DNA of 64,000 nucleotides from Roseovarius marisflavi (GTDB lineage: Bacteria > Pseudomonadota > Alphaproteobacteria > Rhodobacterales > Rhodobacteraceae), in NCBI RefSeq assembly GCF_900142625.1, contig NZ_FRBN01000014.1, positions 28,926 through 92,925 of the forward strand. Reading direction: 5' to 3'. The notes beneath the pieces are model-generated. The model ran no database searches, was not told the DNA's origin, and worked only from the letters and a program-made list of their open reading frames with translations. Position numbers and translations under genes: made by a program. This document shows, one piece after another, positions 8,508 through 17,345 of this stretch (its first letter is position 1; each line of letters opens with the position of its first letter).

Positions 8508-8768
8508 AGAACTGCTCTTTTTCTGCCTCGCGCCGCCGATTATTCGACTGGCATTTATTTATGTGTTGAGGGTAGCACAGCTCTCTTTTCTTTTAAAGTC
8601 TTCATTTATAATAGGTTTTTCGAAACTTTGCGGGGGTCTTCTGCAAGATGTTGTGGTTAACGCGAACTGATCCCCAAGATGATCGCAGCGCATGTCATTG
8701 CGCTCGGGAAGATCGGAAAAGGCCCGGATCGCAAAACCCGGGCCAATTCCTCTGGTTTTTCGCCTGTC
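8508..8768. other. Intergenic region upstream of the carboxypeptidase
   Basis: 261 bases between two minus-strand genes. Sequence 8560-8640 is strikingly AT-rich and, read on the minus strand, contains CTATTATAAAT, a plausible -10 region for the carboxypeptidase. I see no convincing ORF. The distal end carries the terminator of the transporter gene (separate entry). Confidence 0.4.
8717..8744 (-). terminator. Terminator after the binding-protein gene
   Basis: GGCCCGG (8721-8727) pairs with CCGGGCC (8738-8744). Read on the minus strand, the stem is followed by TTTT (complement of 8717-8720). It lies 25 bases past the stop of the ABC binding-protein gene. Confidence 0.8.
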
Positions 8769-9761
8769 TTATTTCAGCGCGGCGTCGGAAATGACATGCG
8801 TCCAGGCCTTGTCGCCGGGGTGTGTGCTGATCACTGGATCAGAGCCGCCGGACAAAAGCGATTGCACCGTGCGCTCGAAATCCGCCGGATCAAGCGCGCC
8901 GTTGCTGCCCGAGGTCAGCTTGGCCACCTCGCCCATCATGCGAATCTGATGGCTCTCGGTCTGTGCGCCGGTGGCATCGTTATCAAGGACGATCATCGCC
9001 GCCTCTTCGGGGTTTTCCTCGGCCCATTTCCAGCCCTTCATCGAGGCCCGCACAAAGCGCGTAAGCTTGTCGACCTCCGCAGGGTCGCTGAGCTTGTCTT
9101 CATGCACGTAGAGCCCGTCTTCCAATGTGGCCACGCCCTGATCCTCGTATTTGAAGGTGATAAGCTGATCGGCGCTGATGCCGGCATCAATCACCTGCCA
9201 GTATTCATTATAGGTCATGGTCGAAATGCAATCGGCCTGCTTTTGGAGCAACGGATCAACGTTGAATCCTTGCTTGAGAACGGTCACGCCATCCGCGCCG
9301 CCCGTGGTCGGAATGCCAAGCTGGCTCATCCAGGACAGGAACGGGAATTCATTGCCAAAGAACCAGACCCCAAGGGTGCGCCCCGGAAAATCCGTCGGCC
9401 CGGTCACGCCGGTTTCCTTGAGACAGGTCAGCATCATGCCCGAGGATTTGAAGGGCTGGGCGATATTGACCAGCGGCAGGCCCTTTTCACGCGCCGACAG
9501 GGCAGCGGGCATCCATTCCACCGTCACATCGGCACCGCCGCCGGCAATCACCTGTGTCGGCGCGATATCCGGGCCGCCCGGCTTGATCGTGACATTCAGG
9601 TCTTCGTCATCGTAAAAGCCCTTGTCCTGCGCCACGTAATAGCCCGCGAACTGGGCCTGCGTGACCCACTTGAGCTGTAGCGTCAGGTCATCCGCCGCCT
9701 GCGCAATGCCCGCAATGCTGGTCAGTGCCGCAAGGCCAAGGCCTGTCAAAAACGTCTTCAT
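8769..9761 (-). CDS. ABC transporter substrate-binding protein, NMT1/ThiY-like
   Basis: A 330-residue exported protein. The signal peptide MKTFLTGLGLAALTSIAGIAQA is followed by an NMT1/THI5-type periplasmic-binding fold (LQLKWVTQAQFAGYYVAQDKG at about residue 28). Family members bind thiamine-precursor pyrimidines or related compounds. Here the gene ends a set with two permeases, an ATPase and the dihydropyrimidine-degrading enzymes, so a pyrimidine or related ligand is the likely cargo. The frame is open upstream to 9902, but the signal peptide and GGGAGACG RBS fix the start at 9761. Confidence 0.88.
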   Translation of the reverse strand: MKTFLTGLGLAALTSIAGIAQAADDLTLQLKWVTQAQFAGYYVAQDKGFYDDEDLNVTIKPGGPDIAPTQVIAGGGADVTVEWMPAALSAREKGLPLVNIAQPFKSSGMMLTCLKETGVTGPTDFPGRTLGVWFFGNEFPFLSWMSQLGIPTTGGADGVTVLKQGFNVDPLLQKQADCISTMTYNEYWQVIDAGISADQLITFKYEDQGVATLEDGLYVHEDKLSDPAEVDKLTRFVRASMKGWKWAEENPEEAAMIVLDNDATGAQTESHQIRMMGEVAKLTSGSNGALDPADFERTVQSLLSGGSDPVISTHPGDKAWTHVISDAALK

Positions 9762-9790
9762 AGGTCGTCTCCCTTTTTCAAGTGTCGGCC

Positions 9791-10639
9791 TTATGTCCGG
9801 CCTCTTTGTGACGGGTGCCAAAAGGTCACCGCCTTTTCGATAAGCGCCATGGCGCCGTAAAACCCCGAGCCGACAATCGCCGCGACGACGATTTCCGCCC
9901 ACACCAGATCAAGCGCAAGCTGGCCCACCGAGGTGGAGATGCGAAAGCCCATGCCTTTGATGGGCGAGCCAAAGAACTCTGCCACGATCGCACCGATCAA
10001 GGCCAGCGTGGTTGCGATCTTGAGGCCGTTAAAGATGAACGGCATTGCCGCCGGCAGGCGCAGCTTGAACAGGGTTTTCCAATAGCCCGCCGCATAGGTG
10101 CGCATCAGGTCGCGCTGCATGGCGTCGGTGTCCTGAAGGCCCTGTACGGTGTTCACCAGCATCGGAAAAAACACCATGACCACCACGACGGCGGCCTTGG
10201 ATTGCCAGTCAAAGCCGAACCACATTACCAGGATCGGCGCCATGCCGATGATCGGCAAGGCGGCGACGAAATTGCCAACCGGCAACAACCCGCGTTGCAG
10301 GAACGGAAAGCGGTCAATCGCAACCGCGATCAGGAACGCCGCGCCACAGCCGATGATATATCCCGATAGCGCGCCCTTAAGGGCGGTCTGCACGAAATCC
10401 TGCCACAGAATATCGGTGGATTTGGCAAAGGTCGCCGCAATCGCTGTGGGCGGCGGAAGAAGGATCGGCGAGATATCAAGCCCGCGCACAAGGCTTTCCC
10501 AGATCGTGATCAGCGTCAGGCCAAAGATCACCGGCACCAGCAAGGAGGTGAGGCGTGTTTTCGGGCGATGCGACAGGCGGGAATTGATCCACCAGCCCGC
10601 CGCCCAGACAACGGCTCCGAACGCAAGCCAGCCCATCAT
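9791..10639 (-). CDS. ABC transporter permease
   Basis: A 282-residue BPD-type inner-membrane permease with about six helices. The EAA loop that docks to the ATPase is visible around AAGYWKTLFKLRLPAAMPFIF (about residues 175-195). The start ATG at 10639 overlaps the stop of the preceding permease in an ATGA arrangement, so the pair is translationally coupled and likely heterodimeric. Cargo is inferred from the neighbouring binding protein. Confidence 0.88.
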   Translation of the reverse strand: MMGWLAFGAVVWAAGWWINSRLSHRPKTRLTSLLVPVIFGLTLITIWESLVRGLDISPILLPPPTAIAATFAKSTDILWQDFVQTALKGALSGYIIGCGAAFLIAVAIDRFPFLQRGLLPVGNFVAALPIIGMAPILVMWFGFDWQSKAAVVVVMVFFPMLVNTVQGLQDTDAMQRDLMRTYAAGYWKTLFKLRLPAAMPFIFNGLKIATTLALIGAIVAEFFGSPIKGMGFRISTSVGQLALDLVWAEIVVAAIVGSGFYGAMALIEKAVTFWHPSQRGRT

Positions 10640-11511
10640 GACATCCCCATACGCTTGAGGGTGATACGCTGAATAAGGCCGATGATCCCCACCAGACCTG
10701 CGGCCAGCGTGGCGGCCATGATCAACGCACTCCATATCTGGATGGTCTGGCCATAATAGCTCCCTGCCAGAAGGCGCGCGCCAAGCCCGGCCACGGCGCC
10801 GGTGGGCAATTCGCCGACAATGGCGCCCACAAGGCTCGCGGCCATGCCGATCTTGAGCGAGGTAAAGAGATAGGGCATCGACGAGGGCAGGCGCAGCCGC
10901 CAGAATGTCTGGGCCGCACTCGCATTCCAGGTGCGCATCTGATCAAGCTGCATGGCGCCCGGACTGCGCAGCCCCTTGACCATGCCAACAACCACCGGAA
11001 AGAACGACAGATACATCGAGATCATTGCCTTGGGCAAAAGCCCCGAAATGCCGACCGCATTCAGCACCACGATGATCATCGGCGCAATCGCCAGAATGGG
11101 AATGGTCTGGCTGGCAATGACCCAGGGCATCACGCTCATGTCCATGGTGCGATTATAGACAATCCCGATTGCAAGCGCGACGCCAAGTGCTGTGCCCAAC
11201 ACGAAGCCAAGCGCCGTTGCGCTAAAGGTGACCCAGCTGTGATAAAACAATGAGCGCTTTGAAAACCCGCGCCCCGCCAGCACCATCGCGCCGGTTGTCT
11301 TCCAGATTTCAGCCGCCACCTGATGCGGCGCGGGAAGCTTTGGCTTGTCCTGTGACCAGGTTTCGGCGACCAGCGCGCCAAACCCAAGTTCTTGCCCCGC
11401 GCGCGCCGCCTGATCCCGCGCCCAAGGTGCATTAAGCGCAACCGCCGCCCCGTACCAGAGCACGAACAGCGTGGCGACCACCGTCAAAATGGGCGCAAGA
11501 TTTCTCATCAT
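10636..11511 (-). CDS. ABC transporter permease
   Basis: A 291-residue permease related to its downstream partner, with the EAA loop in NASAAQTFWRLRLPSSMPYLF (about residues 190-210). It has a longer periplasmic N-terminal segment (about 30-80) after the first helix. Together with the next gene it would form the membrane channel of the NMT1-type importer. Two adjacent ATGs (11511, 11508) are possible. A 198-base gap containing a large inverted repeat separates it from the ATPase gene upstream. Confidence 0.87.
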   Translation of the reverse strand: MMRNLAPILTVVATLFVLWYGAAVALNAPWARDQAARAGQELGFGALVAETWSQDKPKLPAPHQVAAEIWKTTGAMVLAGRGFSKRSLFYHSWVTFSATALGFVLGTALGVALAIGIVYNRTMDMSVMPWVIASQTIPILAIAPMIIVVLNAVGISGLLPKAMISMYLSFFPVVVGMVKGLRSPGAMQLDQMRTWNASAAQTFWRLRLPSSMPYLFTSLKIGMAASLVGAIVGELPTGAVAGLGARLLAGSYYGQTIQIWSALIMAATLAAGLVGIIGLIQRITLKRMGMS

Positions 11512-11521
11512 GTCGCCCCTG

Positions 11522-11600
11522 CTTTCATCTTTCCAAAAATACTCAAGGGGCCCACCGTGCCGCTTGCGCGGAATTTGAGTATTTTTAGAAAGATGAAAGT
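11522..11600. repeat. Inverted pair of a dispersed 25-nt repeat
   Basis: The 25 bases at 11522-11546 (CTTTCATCTTTCC, then AAAAATACTCAA) recur as their reverse complement at 11576-11600 with one mismatch, making a long hairpin with a 29-base loop. Single copies lie at 44270-44294 and 50512-50536. All four are intergenic. This pair sits between the ATPase and permease genes of the transporter operon. A less perfect CCCTC/GAGGG hairpin follows at 11664-11689. Confidence 0.85.
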
Positions 11601-11709
11601 ATTTGGTGTTTCACTCTTTGTGCGGAACAGGCTGGAGAGCCGATGGCCGTGAAAGGTGAAAGTCCCTCTCCCCGTCATACGGGAGGGGGCGCTTGCCGAC
11701 TGTGTTGGA

Positions 11710-12495
11710 TTATACCGCATCGCCATGCCCCGCTCTCAGACCTTCGCGCACACGATGGGCGACCTCGAGGAATTCAGGCGTGTCGCGGATGTCCAGCGGG
11801 CGATCGCGCGGCAGCGGGCTTTCGATGACATCCGTGATCCGGCCCGGGCGCGGTGACATGACCACAATCCTTGTGCTCAGATAGACCGCTTCGGGGATCG
11901 AGTGGGTGACAAAGCAGATGGTCTTGCTGGTCCGCTTCCAGAGGTGCAAAAGCTGTTCGTTCAAATGGTCGCGAACGATTTCATCAAGTGCGCCAAAGGG
12001 TTCGTCCATCAACAGAAGATCGGCGTCAAACGCCAGGGCGCGGGCGATGCTGGCGCGTTGCTGCATGCCGCCCGAAAGCTGCCATGGGAATTTCTGCTCG
12101 AACCCGGAAAGTTCGACCAGTTCCAGCACGGCCTTCACGCGGGCAACCTGATCGGATTTGGCATAGCCCATGATCTCAAGCGGCAGGCGGATATTGCCGC
12201 CGATCGTGCGCCAGGGATAAAGCCCCGCCGCCTGAAACACATAGCCGTAGGCGCGCGCCTTGCGGGCGTCTTCGGGGCTGACGCCATTCACGGTGATCTG
12301 ACCTGCGGTTGGATGTTCGAGATCGGCCATAACCCGCAGAAACGTCGTCTTGCCACAGCCCGAGGGGCCGATAAAGCTAACGAAATCGCCTTTTTCGACG
12401 TTCAAGTTGACGTCTTTCAGCGCATGCACCGGCCCGTCATTGGTTTGAAACGTCAGCGACAGGTCCGTTGCGCTGATCACCGTCTTGTTGGTCAA
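11710..12495 (-). CDS. ABC transporter ATP-binding protein
   Basis: A 261-residue nucleotide-binding subunit of the NrtD/SsuB/ThiZ type. It has Walker A GPSGCGKT (about residues 43-50), signature LSGGMQQR (about 141), Walker B LLLMDEPFGALD (about 160) and the H-loop in FVTHSIPEA. It energises import by the two downstream permeases. It lies 93 bases after hydA in the same direction, which links import to pyrimidine degradation. Confidence 0.92.
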   Translation of the reverse strand: MTNKTVISATDLSLTFQTNDGPVHALKDVNLNVEKGDFVSFIGPSGCGKTTFLRVMADLEHPTAGQITVNGVSPEDARKARAYGYVFQAAGLYPWRTIGGNIRLPLEIMGYAKSDQVARVKAVLELVELSGFEQKFPWQLSGGMQQRASIARALAFDADLLLMDEPFGALDEIVRDHLNEQLLHLWKRTSKTICFVTHSIPEAVYLSTRIVVMSPRPGRITDVIESPLPRDRPLDIRDTPEFLEVAHRVREGLRAGHGDAV

Positions 12496-12588
12496 ACTTC
12501 ATCCCCCGCTTGCCCGACTCTATTGCGCCGTGCTGGCCTGTCTTTGTCAAGGCGCGACCCCTGCCAGTCAGGCTGAGGTCGCTGTTTC

Positions 12589-14052
12589 TCAGATACCTGC
12601 CGGAATATTCAGCGGATCGCGCTGGATCATTTTGGGCGCGGTCAGGGCCTTCCATTTGCTGAGCGCCTGATGCGCCGACGGGAACGCCGGGCGGGGCACG
12701 AACCGTCCGCGACCGGGTTGCGGTTGCGAGTTTTGACCCCAGGCCCAGATCACCTCGCCGCGGCTTAGCGTATACCGGCTTTGCGCCCTGACCTCGAAGC
12801 CCTCGAACACGTTGTAATCGAGGATGGAGTGGTGGTTCGAGGCGCTAATCGTTTTGGTAATTTTCGGGTCCCAGACCACGATATCGGCATCGGCCCCTTC
12901 GACGATCGCACCCTTTTTCGGGTATATATTCAATATCTTGGCCACATTCGTGCTGGTCGCCGCGACAAATTCATTCGGCGTCAGGCGGCCGGTTTCAACG
13001 CCTTGGGTCCAGAGCATGGCAAGCCGTTCCTCGACACCGTTTGACCCATTGGGAATGATCCGGAAATCATCGCGCCCGGCGCGTTTCTGCGCGGTGGAAA
13101 AGGCGGCGTGATCGGTTGCGACGACCTGCAAAGACCCCGATTGAAGCCCGGCCCAAAGGCTATCCTGATGGTCCTTGGAACGGAACGGAGGCGACATCAC
13201 GCGGCGTGCGGCGTGATCCCAATCCTTGTTGAAATATTCGGATTCGTCCAGCGTCAGGAACTGGATCAGCGGCTCGCCGTAGACCCGCATCCCCTTTTGT
13301 CGCGCGCGCCGGATCGCCTCATGCGCCTGCTCGCAACTGACATGCACGATGTACAAAGGCACGCCCGCGGCATCGGCGATGCAGATCGCGCGATTGGCGG
13401 CCTCGCCCTCAAATTCCGGCGGGCGAGAATATGCGTGGCCTTCTGGCCCGGTGATGCCCTGGTCAAAGTATTTCTGCTGCATCTCAGCGACCAGATCACC
13501 GTTTTCGGCATGTACCATCGGCAACGCGCCAAGTTCGGCACAGCGCTTGAAGCTGGCGAACATCTCGTCATCCTCGATCATCAAGGCGCCCTTATAGGCC
13601 ATGAAATGCTTGAACGAATTCACGCCCATCTTGACCGCATCTTCCATCTCGGAAAACACGTTCTCATTCCAGCCGGTGATCGCCATGTGATAGCCGATAT
13701 CGCTGCATATCTGCGGCGCGGATTTCCTGTGCCATTCGTTGATCGCGTTCTTGATGCTGCCATCGGCACCGGGCAGGCAGAAATCTACCAGCATCGTGGT
13801 GCCCCCGCAAGCCGCGGCCCAGGTGCCGGTCTCAAATGTTTCGGCGGCGGTGGTGCCCATAAAGGGCATTTCCAGATGCGTATGCGGATCAATCCCGCCG
13901 GGGATGACATAGGCTCCCTCGGCGTCGATATACTCGTCGCCCTTGAGATCCTCGCCGATCTGCTTGATCGTTTCGCCTTCGATCAGAACATCGGCCTTCC
14001 ACGTGCGATCCGCCGTACAGACGGTGCCGTTCTTGATGACTTTGGTGGTCAT
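12589..14052 (-). CDS. hydA: Dihydropyrimidinase
   Basis: A 487-residue cyclic amidohydrolase that opens dihydrouracil or dihydrothymine to N-carbamoyl-beta-amino acids. Visible metal-site motifs are HTHLEMPF (about residues 57-64) and the carbamylated-lysine region FKHFMAYKG (Lys about 154); a later segment YIVHVSCEQA supplies a His ligand. Length matches dihydropyrimidinases. The RBS AGGAGG lies inside the 3' end of the XRE gene, and the ATG overlaps its stop by 4 bp. Upstream hydrolase and distant preTA complete the reductive pathway. Confidence 0.95.
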   Translation of the reverse strand: MTTKVIKNGTVCTADRTWKADVLIEGETIKQIGEDLKGDEYIDAEGAYVIPGGIDPHTHLEMPFMGTTAAETFETGTWAAACGGTTMLVDFCLPGADGSIKNAINEWHRKSAPQICSDIGYHMAITGWNENVFSEMEDAVKMGVNSFKHFMAYKGALMIEDDEMFASFKRCAELGALPMVHAENGDLVAEMQQKYFDQGITGPEGHAYSRPPEFEGEAANRAICIADAAGVPLYIVHVSCEQAHEAIRRARQKGMRVYGEPLIQFLTLDESEYFNKDWDHAARRVMSPPFRSKDHQDSLWAGLQSGSLQVVATDHAAFSTAQKRAGRDDFRIIPNGSNGVEERLAMLWTQGVETGRLTPNEFVAATSTNVAKILNIYPKKGAIVEGADADIVVWDPKITKTISASNHHSILDYNVFEGFEVRAQSRYTLSRGEVIWAWGQNSQPQPGRGRFVPRPAFPSAHQALSKWKALTAPKMIQRDPLNIPAGI

Positions 14053-14369
14053 TTTATGATCCTCCTGAGTTGAGATATGCCAGCAAGAGCGTGAGAGTGT
14101 CGCAATACAGACGCCTTATCTTGTCCATCCAATGATGAGTATGCTTCCAAAAGTTCAACTTCATCATTGGGGAAGTTCGTGCCAGCAAAAATTTCGTTGA
14201 GTTTAATTCCTGATGCGTCAGCGATTTTATTAAGGGCGCTTACACTGCCTGGCTTCTTTCCTGTTTCGATTTCCGAAAGATATGCCCCAGAAAGTCCAGT
14301 GCGCTCAGCCATTTGCGTAAGTGTTAGACCTGCACGCTTGCGGGCAGATCGGATGCGCTCGCCGTTCAC
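14049..14369 (-). CDS. Small XRE-family regulator inside the pyrimidine operon
   Basis: A 106-residue protein. Residues 1-62 form a Cro/C1-type helix-turn-helix (IRSARKRAGLTLTQMAERTG, then LSGAYLSEIETGKKPGSVSA). The C-terminal 40 residues are unassigned. The start is GTG at 14369, sharing the bases of the hydrolase stop (GTGA); the stop overlaps the hydA ATG (ATGA). It is thus wedged with 4-bp overlaps on both sides. Its DNA is visibly more AT-rich than either neighbour, suggesting later acquisition. Targets are unknown; local autoregulation is a guess. Confidence 0.8.
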   Translation of the reverse strand: MNGERIRSARKRAGLTLTQMAERTGLSGAYLSEIETGKKPGSVSALNKIADASGIKLNEIFAGTNFPNDEVELLEAYSSLDGQDKASVLRHSHALAGISQLRRIIK

Positions 14370-15616
14370 TCCACGATCTCCGCCGTCTCGACCACCGCAT
14401 GCATCAAAACATCCGTCCCGGCAGCCGCCCATTCCCGCGAAATCTCTTCGGCCTCGTTGTGCGACAATCCATCGACACAGGGACACATCACCATAGCCGT
14501 CGGCGCCACCCGGTTGATCCAGCAGGCGTCGTGCCCCGCGCCCGAAATCAAGTCGCGGTGCGAATAACCAAGACGCTCGGCGGCGTTGCGCACGGCCGCA
14601 ACGCACCCCTCGTCAAAGGTCACCGGATCGAACCCGCCGACCTTTTCAAAGGCGATGCTAAGGCCCATTTGGCCGCAGATATCCGACGCCCCCATGCGCA
14701 GCATTTTCTCCATCTCCTCGATCACCGCCTTGTCGGGCGAGCGGAAATCGACCGTAAACACCGCCTTGCCGGGGATCACGTTGCGCGAATTGGGAAAGAT
14801 GTCGATATGCCCCGCCGCGCCCACCGCATCGGGGGCATGGCTTAGGGCGATCTGTTCGACAAGTTCCAGAACCCGCGCCATGCCCAGCCCTGCGTTCTTG
14901 CGCATCGGCATCGGGGTTGATCCGGTATGGCTGGCATTGCCCTCGATCGTGACCTGGGTCCAGCTTAGCCCCTGACCATGGGTGACCACGCCGATATCCT
15001 TGCCTTCGGCCTCAAGAATCGGGCCCTGCTCGATATGCAGTTCAAAGAACGCATGCATCTTGCGCGCGCCGACGGATTCGTCTCCGCGCCAGCCGATCCG
15101 GTCAAGCTCGTCGCCAAAGCGTTTGCCATCGGCATCGGTGCGGCCCTCGGCCCACTCCTGGGTGTGGACCCCGGCAAAAACACCGGACGACAGCATCGCC
15201 GGGGCAAAGCGCGTGCCTTCTTCGTTGGTCCAGTTGGTCACGACGATGGGGTGTTTTGTCCTGATCCCGAGGTCATTCATCGTGCGGATAATTTCAAGGC
15301 CGCCAAGCACCCCCAGAACGCCGTCATATTTGCCGCCTGTGGGTTGGGTGTCGAGGTGGGAACCGACATAGACGGGGAGTGCGTCCTGGTCGGTTCCCTC
15401 TCGGCGGGCAAACATATTGCCCATGCTGTCCAGCCCCATGGCAAGGCCCGCATCCTCGCACCAGGACTGGAGTAGCTTGCGCCCTTCGCCGTCTTCATCG
15501 GTCAGCGTCTGGCGGTTGTTGCCGCCTGCCACACCGGGGCCGATCCTGGCCATCTCCATAAGGCTGTCCCAAAGGCGGTCTGGGTTGATCTTGAGGTTCT
15601 CGCCGGGGGCTGCCAT
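14366..15616 (-). CDS. Zn-dependent hydrolase, beta-ureidopropionase/carbamoylase type
   Basis: A 416-residue M20-family amidase (HyuC/AmaB/allantoate amidohydrolase group). Metal-binding motifs are GSHLDTQPTGGKYDG (about residues 86-100), TNEEGTRFAP (about 127) and HIEQGP (about 194); GAGHDA near residue 350 is the further signature. In this context it should hydrolyse N-carbamoyl-beta-alanine to beta-alanine, CO2 and ammonia, the last step of reductive uracil degradation. The RBS is CCAGGAG. It is first gene of its operon and faces two RutR-like operators. Confidence 0.9.
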   Translation of the reverse strand: MAAPGENLKINPDRLWDSLMEMARIGPGVAGGNNRQTLTDEDGEGRKLLQSWCEDAGLAMGLDSMGNMFARREGTDQDALPVYVGSHLDTQPTGGKYDGVLGVLGGLEIIRTMNDLGIRTKHPIVVTNWTNEEGTRFAPAMLSSGVFAGVHTQEWAEGRTDADGKRFGDELDRIGWRGDESVGARKMHAFFELHIEQGPILEAEGKDIGVVTHGQGLSWTQVTIEGNASHTGSTPMPMRKNAGLGMARVLELVEQIALSHAPDAVGAAGHIDIFPNSRNVIPGKAVFTVDFRSPDKAVIEEMEKMLRMGASDICGQMGLSIAFEKVGGFDPVTFDEGCVAAVRNAAERLGYSHRDLISGAGHDACWINRVAPTAMVMCPCVDGLSHNEAEEISREWAAAGTDVLMHAVVETAEIVE

Positions 15617-15679
15617 TTGAAATCTCCTGGGTGTCGGGTCATGCGGGCCAATGGGCGGCCTCTTGCAATCGGGCTTTTC

Positions 15680-15695
15680 CTGACCGTATGGTCAA
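15680..15695. promoter_or_regulatory. RutR-like operator, site 1
   Basis: CTGACCGTATGGTCAA matches the RutR consensus TTGACCAnnTGGTCAA at 12 of 14 specified positions. It lies between the divergent hydrolase and TetR genes, 64 bases before the hydrolase start. Its centre is 33 bases from site 2, close to three helical turns. Confidence 0.7.
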
Positions 15696-15712
15696 GAAAA
15701 GAGCATCATAGG

Positions 15713-15728
15713 TTGACCAACTGGTCAA
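15713..15728. promoter_or_regulatory. RutR-like operator, site 2 (perfect palindrome)
   Basis: TTGACCAACTGGTCAA is a perfect dyad and an exact match to the RutR consensus TTGACCAnnTGGTCAA. It lies 24 bases before the first TetR gene. RutR-type repressors are displaced by uracil or thymine, so substrate induction of both divergent transcripts is the natural reading. Confidence 0.85.
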
Positions 15729-15751
15729 GAAATTTCTGAAAGCGATGTGCG

Positions 15752-16399
15752 ATGACCGCTTCTTACCGCCCGCTCAGCCGCAAGGATATCCGCCGCGAGA
15801 ACGAAAAGCTTATTCTCGAAGCGGCCGAAAAAGTCTTTGCCGAGGCCGGGTTTGGCGGGGCGACGATGCAATTGATCGCCGATATGGCGGGGCTGCCCAA
15901 GGCCAACCTGCATTATTACTTTCCCACCAAGGAATCGCTCTACCGTCAGGTGGTGCAGGCGATTTTTCTCGATTGGCTCAAGGCGGCGGATATCTTTGAC
16001 GCCGCCCCCGGTCCGGTTGAGGGTTTAGGGGCATATATTGACGCCAAGATGGAAATCAGCCGCCGCCACCCGGCGGGCTCAAAGGTTTGGGCGTCCGAGG
16101 TGATGCACCGCGCGCCGGTCATTCAGGACTATCTTGAAACCACTCTGATGGAGTGGACCGAGGGGCGCATGGATGTCATCCGTCGCTGGATCGCCGAGGG
16201 TAAGATGGATCCGGTCGATCCGCGCCACCTTTTGTACATGCTTTGGGCCACGACCCAGCATTATGCCGATTTCGGTCATCAGATAGAGACTTTGAACGGG
16301 GGCCGCCCCATGTCCGACGCGCAATGGGTGGCGGCCAAGGAGTCGGTCAAGAGCATTATCCTAAAGGGGATCGGCGCGCGGCCTTCCCCCGACGGTTGA
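15752..16399 (+). CDS. TetR-family regulator, RutR-like (copy 1)
   Basis: A 215-residue TetR protein: the N-terminal HTH spans about residues 14-62 (ATMQLIADMAGLPKANLHYYF) and is followed by a RutR-type C-terminal ligand domain with the motif HLLYMLWATTQHYADF near residue 155. RutR regulates pyrimidine utilisation in proteobacteria. Here it is divergent from the carbamoyl hydrolase across a spacer with two RutR-type operators, one of them perfect. A closely related paralogue follows 38 bases later. No strong RBS is visible. Confidence 0.9.
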   Translation: MTASYRPLSRKDIRRENEKLILEAAEKVFAEAGFGGATMQLIADMAGLPKANLHYYFPTKESLYRQVVQAIFLDWLKAADIFDAAPGPVEGLGAYIDAKMEISRRHPAGSKVWASEVMHRAPVIQDYLETTLMEWTEGRMDVIRRWIAEGKMDPVDPRHLLYMLWATTQHYADFGHQIETLNGGRPMSDAQWVAAKESVKSIILKGIGARPSPDG

Positions 16400-16437
16400 A
16401 ATGGCCCATGTTAAGCAGGACCCTGCCGGAGTAACCG

Positions 16438-17055
16438 ATGAACAATCCCAGCCCGATCCGAAAACCAAGCCGCATCCAAAAGCGCAATCGCAAGCTTATT
16501 CTCGATGCCGCGCTGGAGGTGTTTTCGGCCCATGGATATCGCGGCGCGACGCTTGATCTGATTGCGGCCGAGGCGGGGCTGAGCAAGCCCAACATCCTGT
16601 ATTATTTCACTGGCAAGGAAGAGATCCATATCACGCTTTTGAACGGGCTGATGGATACCTGGCTGGCACCGATGCGCGAGATTGACCCTGCGGGCGACCC
16701 GCTGGAGGAAATCCTGCGCTATGTGCATCGAAAGCTTGAAATGAGCCGAGAGTTCCCCCGCGAAAGCCGCCTGTTTGCCAACGAGATCATTCAGGGCGCG
16801 CCGCGCATCGGGTCGCATCTAAAGGCGGGACTGAAGCCGCTGGTGGATGAAACCGCCGCCCTGTTCGAAGGCTGGATGGCGGCGGGTAAGCTGGCGCAAA
16901 TGGATGCGCGGCACCTGATATTCTCGATCTGGGCTACAACGCAGCATTATGCCGATTTCGATGCGCAGGTGCAGGTGCTTATGCAGGACCAGCCGGTGCA
17001 CGAAGGTGCGGATGCCTTTCTTGATACGCTCTATCGCAGGCTGTTGACAATCTGA
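16438..17055 (+). CDS. TetR-family regulator, RutR-like (copy 2)
   Basis: A 205-residue paralogue of the preceding gene, with HTH at about residues 18-62 (ATLDLIAAEAGLSKPNILYYF) and the same HLIFSIWATTQHYADF motif. The two probably arose by duplication and may form homo- or heterodimers; ligand preference could differ. It is in the same direction, 38 bases after copy 1, so co-transcription is likely. Having two RutR-like repressors for one pathway suggests that pyrimidine and a second signal are read separately, which is inference. Confidence 0.9.
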   Translation: MNNPSPIRKPSRIQKRNRKLILDAALEVFSAHGYRGATLDLIAAEAGLSKPNILYYFTGKEEIHITLLNGLMDTWLAPMREIDPAGDPLEEILRYVHRKLEMSREFPRESRLFANEIIQGAPRIGSHLKAGLKPLVDETAALFEGWMAAGKLAQMDARHLIFSIWATTQHYADFDAQVQVLMQDQPVHEGADAFLDTLYRRLLTI

Positions 17056-17345
17056 AGCTGAAGTCGCCTTGGCTCGGTTCAGTCTAGGCTGGCAAAACGC
17101 CCAAAAAGAACCTCTGACGCATAGAAAGGTTGCCGCGTTCTGTTTACTTTGATGTCAGGGTCATGATTTGAATTCGTCAACTGCGCCATTAGCAAAGTAA
17201 AGCGGTCAAATCTCGCGGGCTTTTAAAAAACGCGCATCTAAAGCGACAAAGAACCCGCGTTAATCAGGGCGCAGGCAATGGAATACTATGCTTGGTCCGG
17301 CTTGCATATGCGCATGGCCGAGAAACCAGCACTCGGGAGGTCAGA
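17056..17345. other. Intergenic region before the heptahaem cytochrome
   Basis: 290 bases without a credible gene. The only clear structure is a 9-bp inverted repeat, TTTACTTTG (17143-17151) and CAAAGTAAA (17193-17201), with 41 bases between. The segment is more AT-rich than its surroundings and should hold the cytochrome promoter; GGGAGG at 17335 is the RBS. Confidence 0.4.
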
